A stretch of 64,000 nt of DNA from Epiperipatus broadwayi (Eukaryota; Onychophora; Udeonychophora; Euonychophora; Peripatidae): contig JAQFVV010012397.1 in assembly GCA_028023455.1 (NCBI GenBank), forward strand, positions 1,359,501 through 1,423,500, written 5' to 3'. Numbering within the stretch: position 1 is the first letter of the stretch; the number at the start of each line of letters is the position of its first letter. The position numbers and the translations under genes are program-made. The notes below the pieces were generated by a model, which ran no database searches, was not told the origin of the DNA, and worked only from the letters and a program-made list of their open reading frames with translations. Of this stretch, positions 37,972 through 50,977 are shown in pieces.

Positions 37972-39217
37972 TGCATGAGCATGCCATTTTCACTGATACA
38001 TGGTATTTTTTTTCCCATGAGAGGTCAGAATGGCAAGGTCAACATAGATATGACAATAACATTGGCATCAACAAGGGTTTTGAATATTCCATCATCAGAT
38101 TTTTAATGATAGGTATGGCTGAAGAGATTGGTGCCTGCACTGATTGATATAGTGATATTCTGAATAGGCACAAGAAACCAATTGTAATTAAATAACACTG
38201 TACACCTTTACCCCACTTAGCGATGACAATTGGTCTTCCAAAACTCATCATTAAGCAAGAATATCATATACAAAATACGTAATTATAATGGGGGTCTATG
38301 GGAAAAAAATTGGTCGGTTCCAGTCGACGTAAAATATCCACATTGCTTTCCAAGCTCAAAGATTTTCTTGATTTTTTCATGACAATGATGACTAAATATG
38401 GTATCTAAAAAGAAAAGTTTTATATCACTAGGGAAAAAATGCATATTTTCACTTTAAAAAGTACAGAACAGCAAAAAGAAAGAGACAGTGAAACTAAATT
38501 TGAATTTAAAAGTTTTTATATTCTTCCGCAGAAGTTTTTCATCGTAATGAAAAAAAAAATCCATACTGAAGTGCTTTTTTTTTTAATTTGTATTACAGTA
38601 TATATTACTACTATACATTTATGTTTATTACTTATGTGAAATTATTCAATTTAAAAACAATGTTTAATTATTAATTATTTAATTGAACATAAAGACTTAT
38701 TACTGTACTCCACAGTAACAAAATGCTTAAATGCTTATCGTAAAGCAGTCAACTTTAGAAAGGAAAAAAACATTCATTCTTTTCAAAAAAAAAAAAATCA
38801 ACTTATTTTAAAAGTAAAAAATCTAACTTCTAATTTTCTAAAACACACTGCTAGGTTTATTTTTCTTACTGTATATTTTTAGTAATGTAATAGTGTCCCC
38901 CCCCCCATTTGAGTAAAAAGATTATTAATTAAATGCAATCTGTTTTTCTTTTTAAACTTTTCTAATTCGACATTTGCATTTAAAATGTTTTTCTTTTGAT
39001 TTGAAACATCTTGAGTGTAAACAACGTGTTTATTAATGAAGTTACAAAATCAATAACTATTTTTACATAATTATCCAGGTGTTCTAAAAATAATACATCG
39101 TACTTAAGAAACACACACACAGTTTAATATTCAAATTTAGTGTTTTCCTGAAAGTTTGTGATAATGGTATTTTAGTTGTCCTGTACTGTATTTATATATT
39201 GGAGTATTTCATCATGT

Positions 39218-39304
39218 ATAAGTGTTGAATGTCTTTAGAAAAATTAAACTTTATTTAAATAATTTAAATAAAGTTTAATTTTTCTAAAGATATTCAACAC
39301 TTAT
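39218..39304. repeat. 87-bp near-perfect palindrome inside copy A
   Basis: Arms of 43 bp (39218-39260 and 39262-39304) match at 42 positions around a single central base. Copy B lacks it. Its half (AAATAAAGTTTAATTTTTC, then ATTCAACACTTAT) resembles the tail of SINE family 1, so the palindrome may be two SINE tails joined in inverse orientation. Confidence 0.88.
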
Positions 39305-39309
39305 GCGTT

Positions 39310-39623
39310 ATCAACAAATTAAAAATCCTTTTTTTTTTCCAAAAACTTTATTTTCTTATCTCAATACTGAACATATATATATACAGTATTTATATAATAC
39401 AAAACTCCATTTCAACTGTTTATCTTCATACAGTCATTTTCAAGGATATCTCTCTCCCACTGCTATATTTTATTACTCTTTCTTTTACATTATTTAATTA
39501 CAAATCGTTGAAATGTTGGAGTTTTGTATTATATAAATATATATATACTGTATATGTTCAGTATTGAGATAAGAAAATAAAGTTTTTGAAAAGAAAAAGG
39601 AGAAGGATTTTTAATTTGTTGAT
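39310..39623. repeat. Nested inverted repeat, about 100-bp arms
   Basis: Positions 39310-39409 and 39517-39623 are reverse complements with small indels (both include the ATCAACAAATTAAAAATCC word), around a 107-nt loop. The same structure with the loop in the matching orientation is present in copy B (about 47248-47562), so it is an original part of the transposon, probably an older MITE captured by it. Confidence 0.85.
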
Positions 39624-40108
39624 ATTATTGTAGAACATATATACATATTTTAAAAGAAAAAGTGGATGAACATTTGCTGTGTTATTTATTATATATGATG
39701 TATACAGTATTATATATTCAGTAATTATAGATATTTGAAGTGTTTTATGAATAAAATATTGTATGTGTATACAATTACAGCAAAGACATTACCTATATAC
39801 ATATTACAATAATATACTTTTGCTTTTGGGTAAAATGAATTTAATATAGCTATCTCTGACATCATCAGTGATGCAAAATTCAAGATGGCTGCCAAAAAAA
39901 ATTTTTTTTTAATTTTTCCCGATCATTATAGCGAATAATCGATTGTACATCGAAGTAGTGGGTATAAATTGATGATGATTGCTAAGTAGTCAATCACTAA
40001 GCGGGGTAAAGTGTATTAGTAACAGCTGGTTGCATCTAACTAAAAAAAATTAAATAACCTGAAATTTTAATTTTTTTCTTTCATTGGCCCTGTTTTTTCG
40101 TTCTGCAG

Positions 40109-40164
40109 CTCACAGTACCGCTATGAATATGAGGCAAAAGATCTCGAAAGCGCTTAGCGTGTAA
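40109..40164 (+). other. Exon-like block with strong acceptor
   Basis: A pyrimidine-rich tract ends in TTCTGCAG at 40108. The following bases can be read as SQYRYEYEAKDLESA then TAG, or, with the phase left by exon b, as THSTAMNMRQKISKALSV then TAA at 40162. Both are short and open. It could be an alternative last exon for the coiled-coil-like gene or an unrelated one. No expression evidence can be drawn from sequence alone. Confidence 0.25.
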
Positions 40165-41312
40165 TAATTTTTGTGTATCTTTATAGCTTCTCATTCAAGT
40201 GTGGCATACGCTTTGTTAATTTTGTATATTTCATTAGTAATCTAAAACTCTGTTTAGACAGCATTTGCAGATATTATTTAAAAGTTTTGAGATAGTTAGT
40301 ATTTTTTTTGGTGAAATTTAATGATAGAGAGAGAGGGTGGCTTTGTCACAGAAATTGCCAGTGTATAATTTAAATTGATCTCATTTTGTCTTATTTGTCT
40401 ACAGGACAGTGATTGATATTTGTTTTGGTGATTTTCTGGTTTATTTGCTCTTTGATACCCCAGTCCATGTATAATTAGTTTAATATGTTTGACTCATGGT
40501 CATAGAAACTTATATTTTGGGTCAGATTGGTTTAATATCTGTAGTGCAGCATGTGTGTGCATGTACGTTTCTGCCATCTTCTAATTCATTTTTTTATTCA
40601 TGTACTTAATTAAACTATCAAATATTATGTTTCATAGTAAAATATTTAATTTCATAATCAACATCTTGGATAACCGATTAAAGCACATTATAAATGAATT
40701 GGTGGATCAATGGAGCAGTGAATTGTCAAATATATAAATACACTATCAATTATTTTATTTGCTAAAATCATTATTTTTTTGTTACTTTAGAAATGCAGAA
40801 TATTTTATTATTGTTTCAATTTAATTATTTAAAAAAAAAAATGATTTTTTTTCTCTTTTTCTTTTTCAAGACAGAAAAGGTTCTTGCATATTTGCAACTA
40901 ATTATCTCAGTGTAGTAGGAGGGATGACCTTTGTTTTAAAGTTGAACTTTTGAGTGACCATTTGATTGGTGGAAGAAACAGATGGCTAAGTAATAATCAG
41001 ATAAAAAGGGGAATAGTTTACAAAAAAAGTTGGCTTTTCTATTATTACAACCAACAATTCTCTCTCCATAAAGGGTTTTTATTACTACAATTTTCTCTCT
41101 ACAAATTGGTTCTTCCATAGCCAGCCAGTTGAAATTTAATTCAAACTCAAAAGTACAAATTTCTATTAATTTTCTGGATGAAAATAATTAAATTCTTTTT
41201 GGGAAGGTAAATATTAGGATCGAGATGTAAACAACTAAAAAAACAAGGTACATCTTTCTCTATATTTCTATTGACTAATTTAGATTTAAAATCATCATTT
41301 GGGATGCATATG

Positions 41313-41440
41313 TGTGTCTATATTTCAAATTTCATTTGCCTAAATTTAATCTCTAATATTACAGAAACAATTGAAATGTGTCTATATTTCAAGTTTGATT
41401 TGCCTAATTTTAATCTCTAACATGAAAGAAATAATTGGAA
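41313..41440. repeat. 64-bp tandem duplication
   Basis: TGTGTCTATATTTCAA starts at 41313 and 41377, each followed by a TTTGCCTAA-TTTAATCTCTAA block. The two copies differ at several positions. Confidence 0.85.
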
Positions 41441-43743
41441 TGTGTGAATTTTGCTATTATTCTGGAAAGTTTATGGTGAACTTTTTTATAAACATTTTAA
41501 AGACTGTATTAACAATTTCTACTAGCTATAAAGGAGTAAAGTTTAAATTGAAAGGATGTGTATGTATAACTTATTATAACATGCTTTATTATTATTATTG
41601 ACAATATATTTAACCATTTGCATCTCTAGGATTAAGGAATGGAATGTATGACATATATAATTAATGAATCACTAACTTATCTCTAAATGTGCTTATAACT
41701 GAATGAGTGAAAGAGCCTGAATACTAAATGTGAATATTTTTATTTTATTGTTCCCCTCATTTGTCTTTGATTTGCCATTAAAATATATTATCAATAAACT
41801 TATGTAGACTTAAGTGGATATCATGAACTAATAAGTCATTTGCTTGATGGATGACCTTTGAGAATTTAACACAAGTGCCTTGATGAATGTAATGAATTAA
41901 ACCATAAATTATTACTAAACATATGCAGTAATAAATATTTATTCACCATTATTAAATGCTTCACATGTGATATTGCCAGCAGTTACATTAGCTATCGCTA
42001 AGAACTTTGAATTGCTCATTAATTGGATCCAATGCATATTGTTGTCCTGCAGGAAATTATTATGTGTTTACTAACATCTATTATTTTACGATTATCATCA
42101 TCATTTCATACATGACTAAGATGTGTTATTTACAGACTGTGCAAATGAACCCTTATGTTCCAGCTAAAGAAGATTAATGCTTTTTTTTTTGTTAACATGT
42201 GATAGATAGGTAGACCAATTACTTGTCTTATTTTTTTTTTTATTATTTAATTATTATTTCTTTCTCCAAGAATGTCTCAGAAAAGTATAATATGGAGAAA
42301 TATTGTATTGGGTAATTAATTATTGTTTTAATATAATTTTTATTGCGTACATTTGTTTCTATACATGTGTGTTGGTGATAGAAATATGTTTGCTATTGGG
42401 AAGCTAACAGCTAATTTTAAGAAGAGGTAAATGCATAAAAATTATTATTTTATTTTGTGTTTCCAGAAATTATGAGATCCATTTCTTAATAATTATTTTG
42501 CTTCAAATTTAAAGATTTATAGTTTGTCACAAAATAAAACTTTTATTTCAATTTCTTGGTTACTGTCAAATGCACTAAAGAGTTATTTTACCTTTGCTTT
42601 GCTAGAAATGATGAGGATTACTTAGCAGTAATTATTTTATTTCAAATTTAAAATATTTATAATTCATCAGGAATGAGAGATTCATTTTTTTTATAACTTA
42701 CTAATTAATGTCGATACAATATTTCCTTATTGAATGCGATTTGAAACTATTTTATATTTTATTATGCATGTGTGCCCATCTGTTGTTTAATTCATTTATA
42801 TAATTGTTGAATTAAAAGTTGAATGACTTGCTTTATAATTGGTTTCAGGTGATGTGATGTACCAAAAGAAGTGGAAGGATTAGGGATTTATTTAAGAGTC
42901 AATTTATTATTTTTTTATACTTAGATTGAAATGTATTTTGTGGCTATAGAGAAAGAAAGCATTTATGATATATATTGTGTTATAGGGATTGAAAGAACTC
43001 TCCCTCAGTTTATTAAAATATTTGCCATGGATGGATTATATTTTTCAGACTAAGTAAGGTAGTGTATTTTCCTTGTTTTTCAGTAATTAGACAAAGTCCA
43101 CACCAGTATTCAAGCCTCTGAATTAGGCTAGGTAATCACTGTTTTGTTACTTAAATGATTAGAGTTAAGAAAGTCTTCTTATCCCTCATGTAACTATGTG
43201 GAATGTTTTCTCATTGTTTATTCATAGCCAAGTGTAATGTAGTTTGCTAATAAAAAAAGAAAATAAAAGGAAATTGATTTCTTTCACAAAACATTTGGAG
43301 TAGAATTAGTGTTAAAGCTTGGTTGGTCATGGCATCATCCATATTATGATATTGTATCTCAATTACATAAGTAAACTGATCAGATATATCTTTTAATTAT
43401 TTTATGACAGGTAGCACAATACAGACATATGCACAAAATACTATTAATTCTAAAGGTATGGAGAAAATCTATCACTGATTTGTAAGTCTTAATATTTTAA
43501 ATCATATCATACCAATTATTTTAAGTTTCATATCATCAATTCTCAGAATGATTAATCATTTTGAATGAGCAAGCAAAAGGAAAAAAAGGGTAGCTAATTA
43601 ATAGAATTATTTAATTGATTTATGAAGGATAGCTTGACCTCTTACTCATATATTTAAACTCATATTGTATTGTTTTGATGTTTAACTACCCCAGTGTTGA
43701 TTTGGTTAGCAGAATGTTGGAGTTATCTAATAGCATATGTGTA

Positions 43744-44020
43744 TTTGAAATAAAAATACCAAGAGGTTTAATTTCATATTTTGCTATTCTAGTTTTAATA
43801 AAGGTTTCTTTTTCATAAGCATATCAGAATTGACTGATAACTTGCTTAAATTTGAAATAAAATACAAAAAGTTTATTTTCATATTTAATTATTCTAGTGT
43901 AGTGTTTATGTTTCTTTTCATAAACTTATCAGAATTGACTGAGAGCTGGTATATGTTTGGAATAAAATACAAGGAAGTTTATTTTAACATTAGTTACTCT
44001 TATGTAGTCTATTCCATCAT
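43744..44020. repeat. Minisatellite of about 106-bp units, 2.5 copies
   Basis: Units begin TTTGAAATAAAA or TTTGGAATAAAA at 43744, 43851 and 43956. They contain TATTCTAGT and the word ATCAGAATTGACTGA. A 76-codon open frame runs through the repeat and has no independent support. Confidence 0.85.
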
Positions 44021-44946
44021 TGATCTTGGAATCATCCAAAACATGATATGTGTAAATTAGAAATGCAAAATGTTTATTTAGTTATATCTTGTAATAAATG
44101 TTTTATTTATTTAAAAACTTTGTTCAGAGTTATTCTTTGGCATGCATTCATGTTCTGTTTCCACACATGCACACACACTTATATATCCAATATGACATAA
44201 TTGCACTATTCCATAATTTAATATGTTCACATCTGATGATGTTGTTTTCTCAATCCAAACACCATATGAAGTGCTTGACTAATTAATGATTCTCTGGAAA
44301 TTTTTAGTATTCTGTTATTATTTAGATAATGAATTGAAATCAAAATGTACCCTATTTCTTTCATTGTCTAACTATTACTAATTTATTAGAATAATGCTTA
44401 GTTTATGTTATTACTTTTATGATGGTAATTAGTAGTTATTGTAAAGTATAAATTTAAAATTAAGCCATATAATAAATTCCCTGAGATATGATTTGACATT
44501 AATTTAGTTATTTATTTTTAATTACTGTACAATAAAGGTTAAGTAGTGCTATATTTTGTATTTAATTTTAACTTACCATACAATAAATTAGTACTGCATC
44601 TTTATTTTATTAATTTAATTCTATCACACAATAGGGGTTGTTTGATACATTTCGATAATGGGAGGAGATGAGGTTAAACTATAACTTGTAAATTTAAATG
44701 GTGGAACTTTACCAATTTCAATTATTTATTTATTTTAAAACCTAATAGATATTTTATTCCTATTAATTCATAAGGTTTCCTCCTATGTTTAGTATGCATT
44801 TTACACCTTATAGATCCCTGTAGCCCCCACTGAGCTAAGCTATAGTAGGACAGCATTGTAAGAGTCTCAATAATAATTCATATTAGTAGTTTATTCTATT
44901 ATCAATAGAATTGGCACCCCATGTATTTGTTGATAGGAAGAGCAGG
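44021..44946. other. A+T-rich non-coding DNA
   Basis: Nothing recognised. Imperfect recurrences of ATTTTATTAATTTAATT-like words probably reflect composition. Confidence 0.5.
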
Positions 44947-44951
44947 ATAGG

Positions 44952-46373
44952 TGTTGGGGGAGGTTACAATATATATAACAGTCGATCTTAGTACAAGGTC
45001 GAGTTTCACTGTTCTACCACAACCCACGTTTCATCCTGCTTTTTTTTTGTCATATGTATATAAACTATACGTTGTAACAAAACATTTTGTTATGCTTTTA
45101 AATTTCAAGAGATTGCAACATATGGTGGCCGTTTGAGGGCGCCACCAAGCATTTCTGCCTAGACCATATTATAAAATTTCTATAATAACGGTTAATTTAT
45201 TTACAAATGGCAAACACCAAATGCAAACCTTAAAATTTCCTTTTTACGGACCAAAAGATTACAAAATGAAATATAAGAATTAATTATAATAAATAAAAAG
45301 AAAGAGATCGACACTTCACTGTTGTTGAAATATTTATTATACCTTTATTCTATTTGTTGTTTATTCCCTGCCCTCACACTTGTCGAATCAACCCCTCACG
45401 ATCCTTTTTCTTTCTAATCAAGAATTAACATGTATCATTCTCGAAGGATCATGCATCGTCACTCTACCAATATTTTCATCAAAAAAAAAACATGGTATAT
45501 AACTATGAGTGAACTCAAGGGCGACTTATTATAAGAGTGTGTTTGTTAAAACAAAATCCACTCAAACCTCCTCTTTCTAATGTTAAATCTTATCCTCTTA
45601 AATTTTACTTGTCCTTAGATCGAGTATACAATTTTCTTATTCATACCTATACATTATCAGAACAACAATCACAGAAACCAAAGGTAAATTTACTTAATAA
45701 AATATAACACAAAAATGTAATGTGGATTAATTTGGATTAGTAAATATATATACTTAAAGACTACATATCCCCCCTTTCTATTGCTGAAACTTTGGGAAAT
45801 TTGAAGTGAAGGCTTTTTTCTTTTTTTTTTAAATTCTATTACGCAATTGTCTTTTGAAATTATAATAAAAAAATCTATTTACCCTGATCGATCAGTGTAG
45901 GTCCTGTGTGTGTGGAATATTTCACTTTATCTTTGTCGTGGTTTGTCCATGGTCTTCTTCCAGTCCGTTCTCCCTGACTAGCTCTCTATGTCTGGCATTT
46001 ACAAGGCAGTTCCAGGTGGTAATAGGAAGAGGTTCCCCAAAGGGAAAGTTCTGTTAGATCTAGCCGCTCAACATTTTCTCCTTGCGCTTACTTTTTATTT
46101 ATTTTTTTAATGTCTTTTATGATTTTTTTTTTTTTATATTGGAGAGTCCGAGCCAAATTGGCTTATAGATTCTGTATTCTTTGGTAGAAAAATCCAATTA
46201 ATTTTAAACAAAAGGAAAGTCTGTAATTTATAGTTTTTTTTTCAAAGTCTCAGTTCACACCTTTAATATTCTTTTCTTTTACTTCATATTTTATTTTAAA
46301 ATTCCAAAGAAACATTCCAATTGATCAGCATAATAGATAGCATAAAAATACCTTCACTGTCAAAGCCCCAACA
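44952..46373. mobile_element. Candidate solo LTR, 1,422 bp
   Basis: It starts TGTTGGGG (44952) and ends CCCCAACA (46373), an 8-bp perfect terminal inversion with the TG...CA ends of LTRs. The flanks ATAGG (44947-44951) and ATAGA (46374-46378) would be a 5-bp target duplication with one change. Base composition inside is clearly more mixed than outside, for example GAGGGCGCCACC near 45140 and the block at 45890-46080. No coding region or second LTR is seen, which fits a solo LTR. Orientation cannot be set. Confidence 0.5.
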
Positions 46374-46847
46374 ATAGAATTAATTGCTTTCTTTTCCCTT
46401 CTATCTTTAAGAACTTTTTTTAAAGACTAAACAAAAGACAAACTTTTATCAAAAATGTAAGATCTTGATCTAATTTATTTTAACTTCTTAAAACTCCATT
46501 TCAAAATCAAGTGTTAATTTATATTTCTTTTCTTAAAAATTATGTATTATAAAATGATATTTATATTTTAACAAAATATATATGTGTGTATATACATATA
46601 TGAGCTGATAGAAAAATACGTGTTTATTTATTTCTAATAAAACAAGTTTTATTACAATGTATATATTTTATTTTTACAAAATATGTGTTTATACATATGT
46701 ATGAGTATGAGCTGACATAAAAATACCAGCTAAATGTATATTTCTGAAAAGCGTCTATAAAAGTTATAAATATAAATTTTAAATAAAAATTCTTTAATTA
46801 TTTTGATATTAATATCTCTAGATGCTACTCAGATATATATATATATA

Positions 46848-49800
46848 CCTTTACCCTGCTTAGCAATTGTCTACTTAGTGATATTTTGCAATAGTGATCA
46901 TCAATTTGTACCCACTAATTCAATGTACAATCGATTATTCGCTATAACCCGATCGGGAAAAATGAAAAAAAAAATTTGGCAGCCATCTTGAATTTTGTGT
47001 CACTGATGACGTCAGAGATAGCTATATTAAATTCATCTTACCCAAAAGCAAAAGTATATTATTGTAATATGTATACAGGTAATGACTTTGCTGTAATTGT
47101 ATACACATACAATAATTTATTCATAAAACACTTAAAATATCTATAATTACTGAATCTATAATACTGTATACATCATATATAATAAATAACACAGCAAATG
47201 TTCATCCACGTTTTCTTTTAAAATACGTATATATGTTCTACAAAAATATCAACAAATTAAAAATCCTTTTCTTTTCAAAAACTTTATTTTCTTATCTCAA
47301 TACTGAACATATGCAGTATATATATTTATATAATACAAAAACTCCAACGTTGATTTGTAATTAAATAATGTAAAAGAAAGAGTAATAAAATATAGCAGTG
47401 AGAGAGATATCCTTGAAAATGGCTGTATGAAGATAAACAGTTGAAACGGAGTTTTGTATTATATAAATACTATATATACAGTATATATATATATATATGT
47501 TTAGTATTGAGATAAGAAAATAAAGTTTTTGAAAAGAAAAAGGATTTTTAATTTGTTGATAATACTGTATACAAATACTCCAATATATAAATACAGTACA
47601 AGACAAATAAAAACCATCATCACAAACTTTCAGGAAAACACTAAATATGAATATTAAACTGCGTGTGTGTGTTTTTTAAATACGATATATTATTTTTAGA
47701 ACACCTGGATAATTATGTAAAAATAGTTATTGATTTTGTAACTTCATTAATAAACATGTTGTTTACACTCAAGATGTTGTAACAGTCAGAAAATGTGTGA
47801 CTCATAAACAGTGCAGAACTCGACCACCACACAGAACAGCAGCACCATCGAGGTAGCGAAGTCACCTGTGGTACTGAGTTCAAACATAGTTTATCGGTTC
47901 CACAATACAATCCACAAAACAACGCATCTGATGTGACCTTAGTAAATATGTCTTTAGGCAGGGATATGCAAGAAATTCATGATTTTATTTTCGAGTTAGC
48001 CAGTAATCAAACTAATATTAATTAAACATTCATATTTACATAATCGAGGAAATATTATATAGAATGGGTATCGAATAAATGAAACGTAACTGCAGATGTA
48101 TAGTTTAAAATTATTTATTAACACATTTTAATAAGATCATTTACTAATATTTTATGGATTAAAAGCTTCAGTAGCAGGATTTGCGACATGATTATATTTT
48201 AAATAATACATTTATTTATTTGTTTACAAAAGAAATTCATTTATTTGAAGGCGTAATCTAGCTACCTAAAATTCTCGAGTAAGTATTTCTAATGCATGCC
48301 TTGGGGAATTTATACCTTTGCAATGCAAGAGTCTAAAGTAAGATTTAAGAGTAGCGGCGGACATATATTTATTTAATTAAAATATTTATTTTATGACTAA
48401 GGGCAAACATTTATTTGAGAGTGAATTACAAAGATAATGCAGAGGCGGAGTGATATATACAATAATAAAATTAAGTAAAGGAACACGTGGTATGCTTTAG
48501 AAAGGCGATATGAAATGGCAGTATATCGAAACTGCAATGCCATGAATGAGTTTATAAGAATGTCGGGCTGGTCTCTGCCATCGGCCCGACGAAGTAAGGT
48601 GTCACATAAGCATAACCAGGGACAAGCGGTCCATGTCGCAGTTTGCCGGCTGGCTGCACGATGTCGTCAAGTACTACGGAAGCACCCATTATGCCCACTT
48701 GTGTAGGATGACTGGGGTTAATTTTTAACCCTGAAGAATCTGGAAATTTCACGGTGGAATAGATCATCGTGTTTCTAAAACGTAACACATGTAAACGATT
48801 ATGATAAGATTTAAATAGATTTCTAACTCGGCCCTACATTATCAACATTTACTAAAGAACTTTGGCGACTCTCAAAGAAATGTAATTTTATGGAATTATT
48901 CGTTAAGATTTAATAAATGCAAAACATATATAAACTGGAGATTATTACAACTAATACGCCAGCCATTTGCGAAGTAGTAGACCCTGCATTACAATAAACG
49001 ATGCATTGAATGTGTGTTGATTTATATGAAAGTTAAGTTATTTATGAAAGTAAATATTAATGAAAATTTGACACGCATTCACTGTTTCAAGTGATCATAG
49101 ATTTAAACTTTGAAAATAGAGACAATTATGAGCATGCAATAATTAAATAATAAATATAGATAAAATGTAGATTTTAGAAATACTCACCCAAGAAAGATAG
49201 AATGAGGTAAGCTAGATTATTAGAGAAATTTACACATTAAGTTAATTATTCAATTTAGTTATACAAATGGTAGTTTTTACATTTTACAATTTAGATAAGT
49301 AATATGAAGAAGAGCTATAGCATGTTATTAGAGTACTCTAGAGTTTGAACACAGACAGGTACCTGTTTTATAAGAAGTTTTCTGATTCCATTAGTTTAGC
49401 AGCAAAAAGTTCACGAGTGGCAATTCTTTCTTGTATTTAGATATTTCATTTACTTTCACAGCAGCAGCAGCTTTCTCATTTATTTCAGGCAGCAGATTTT
49501 CATGGTGAATTTATGATGGGCAATGGAAAGTTCAGCATCCGATAGGCCATCTCCCGATGGAGAATAATCTAGGTGCTTTTACTCGGTCATACCTTGGCAG
49601 GAACAATTTATTTTTATATTTTGGAGACTCTCAGTGATCGAGAGCAAAGCTAAAGTTGAAGTGAATGTCTCCAGCAAGTCTAAGATGGCCTCTTTTTTTA
49701 TCTTGATCTTTCACATTTTTGTTAAGGTATTTTTAGGTTCTACTTAATCTGCCCTGAGGATAATCAATGCATTTTGTTGGTTTTAATTAAAGAAAGCTGC

Positions 49801-50977
49801 TGTTCTATTGTTTACATTTTACATTTACTAATTATATTTTGGGGAATTTTTCTTTAATTAATCTATTATCTATCACTGACCGATGCTTTTCAATTTCAAA
49901 GACAAAAAGGGAACATAAGATTATTTTAACTTTTAATTAAATATTACATCAGATTTTTTTAGAATTATTATTAAACGAAATTTAAACAAAGCAATAAATA
50001 CGAACTTTATAATCCAAAATAAATGATTAAAATTATACAAAATTATATAACTAAAAGAAATCTAAATTATATTATTTTATCCCTATTTATTGCCTTTAAT
50101 TTGAGATCGAAATGTGTGCATGTTTATGCTGAATTCTACATATATTTATACATTTTTAATATTGTTACACACACAATTCGATACCAAAAAGTTTAAATTT
50201 GGGCGGGATAGACCGGTCAGTGAGAGACGACAGAAAAAGGTGAAACTTAAGATTCGAATATGAATCTTACTGTTTCAATGTTTCAAATAAAAAAAAAAAA
50301 CATTTTAAAATGTCGAATTAGAAAAGTTTTTAAAAAAAAAACAGATTGCATTTAATTAATAATCTTTCTACTTGAATGGGGGGGGGGGGGCATTATTACA
50401 TTACTAAAAGTATACAGTAAAAAAAATAAACCTAGCTGTATGTTTTAGAAAATTAGAAGTTAGATTTTTTACTTTTAAAATAAGTTGATTTTTTTTTCTA
50501 TATGTTCAATTAAATAATTAATAATTAAACATTGTTTTTTAATTTGAATAATTTCACATAAGTAATAAAATAAATGTATAGTAGTAATATATACTGTAAT
50601 ACAATTTAAAAAAAAAAACACTTCAGTATAGATTTTTTTTTCATTACGATGAAAAACTTCCGCGGAATATAAAAACTTTTAAATTCAAATTTAGTTTCAC
50701 TTTCTCTTTCTTTTTGCTGTTCTGTACTTTTTAAAGTGAAAATATGCATTTTTTTTCCTACTGATATAAAACTTTTATTTTTAGATCCTGTATTTAGTCA
50801 TCATTGTCATGAAAAAATCAAGAAAGCTTGGAAATCAATGTGGGTATTTTACGTCACTGGAACCGACCAATTTTTTTCCGATAGACTCCCATTAAAATTA
50901 CGTAATTTGTATACGATATTTTTGCTTAACGATGAGTTTTGGAGGACCAATTGCCATCGCTAAGTGGGATAAAGGTG
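46848..50977 (-). mobile_element. TIR transposon, copy B, inverted relative to copy A and split
   Basis: The left end CCTTTACCCTGCTTAG (missing the first CA) and right end CTAAGTGGGATAAAGGTG are the same terminal repeats as in copy A, but the order is reversed. Both ends lie in TA runs. Removing the 2,500-bp insertion at 47778-50277 and one 4-bp duplication leaves 1,626 bp that aligns with copy A in reverse. The internal landmarks AAGATGGCTGCC-like, the nested inverted repeat and the poly-C/poly-G tract all appear in mirrored order. The palindrome of copy A is absent. Confidence 0.88.
47774..50281. mobile_element. 2,500-bp LTR-type insertion (probable solo LTR) with 4-bp target duplication
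   Basis: The insertion spans 47778-50277, begins TGTAACAGT and ends ACTGTTTCA, so the termini are TG...CA with 8 of 9 inverted bases. ATGT flanks it on both sides (47774-47777 and 50278-50281). The uninterrupted site is visible in copy A, where the reverse strand reads CTCAAG-ATGT-TTCAAAT. No repeat of one end is found inside and no gag or pol motif is seen, which argues for a solo LTR or a small non-autonomous element. A more G+C-rich patch at 48560-48720 has two overlapping frames of 63 and 78 codons without recognisable homology. Confidence 0.88.

Larger units (their letters stand above)
38203..40013 (+). mobile_element. Non-autonomous TIR transposon, copy A (TA target)
   Basis: The left end CACCTTTACCCCACTTAG and the right end, reverse-complemented CACTTTACCCCGCTTAG, are terminal inverted repeats of about 20 bp. 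TA flanks both sides (38201-38202 and 40014-40015), as in the Tc1/mariner superfamily. The 1,811-bp body has no transposase frame. It holds a nested inverted repeat (39310-39623) and a palindrome (39218-39304). Copy B at 46848 is in the opposite orientation, which defines the ends independently. Confidence 0.88.
40014..43743. other. Non-coding DNA between the inverted transposon copies
   Basis: Mostly A+T-rich. A more complex patch at 40080-40260 holds an exon-like block (40109-40164), listed separately. A two-copy repeat lies at 41313-41440. Otherwise nothing recognisable; the frames at 40936-41118 and 41371-41601 are probably chance. Confidence 0.5.

Noticed and set aside
48515-48788. Overlapping plus and minus frames inside the 2.5-kb insertion as genes
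   Set aside because: They lie on opposite strands of one G+C-richer patch, neither has recognisable motifs, and LTRs are normally non-coding.
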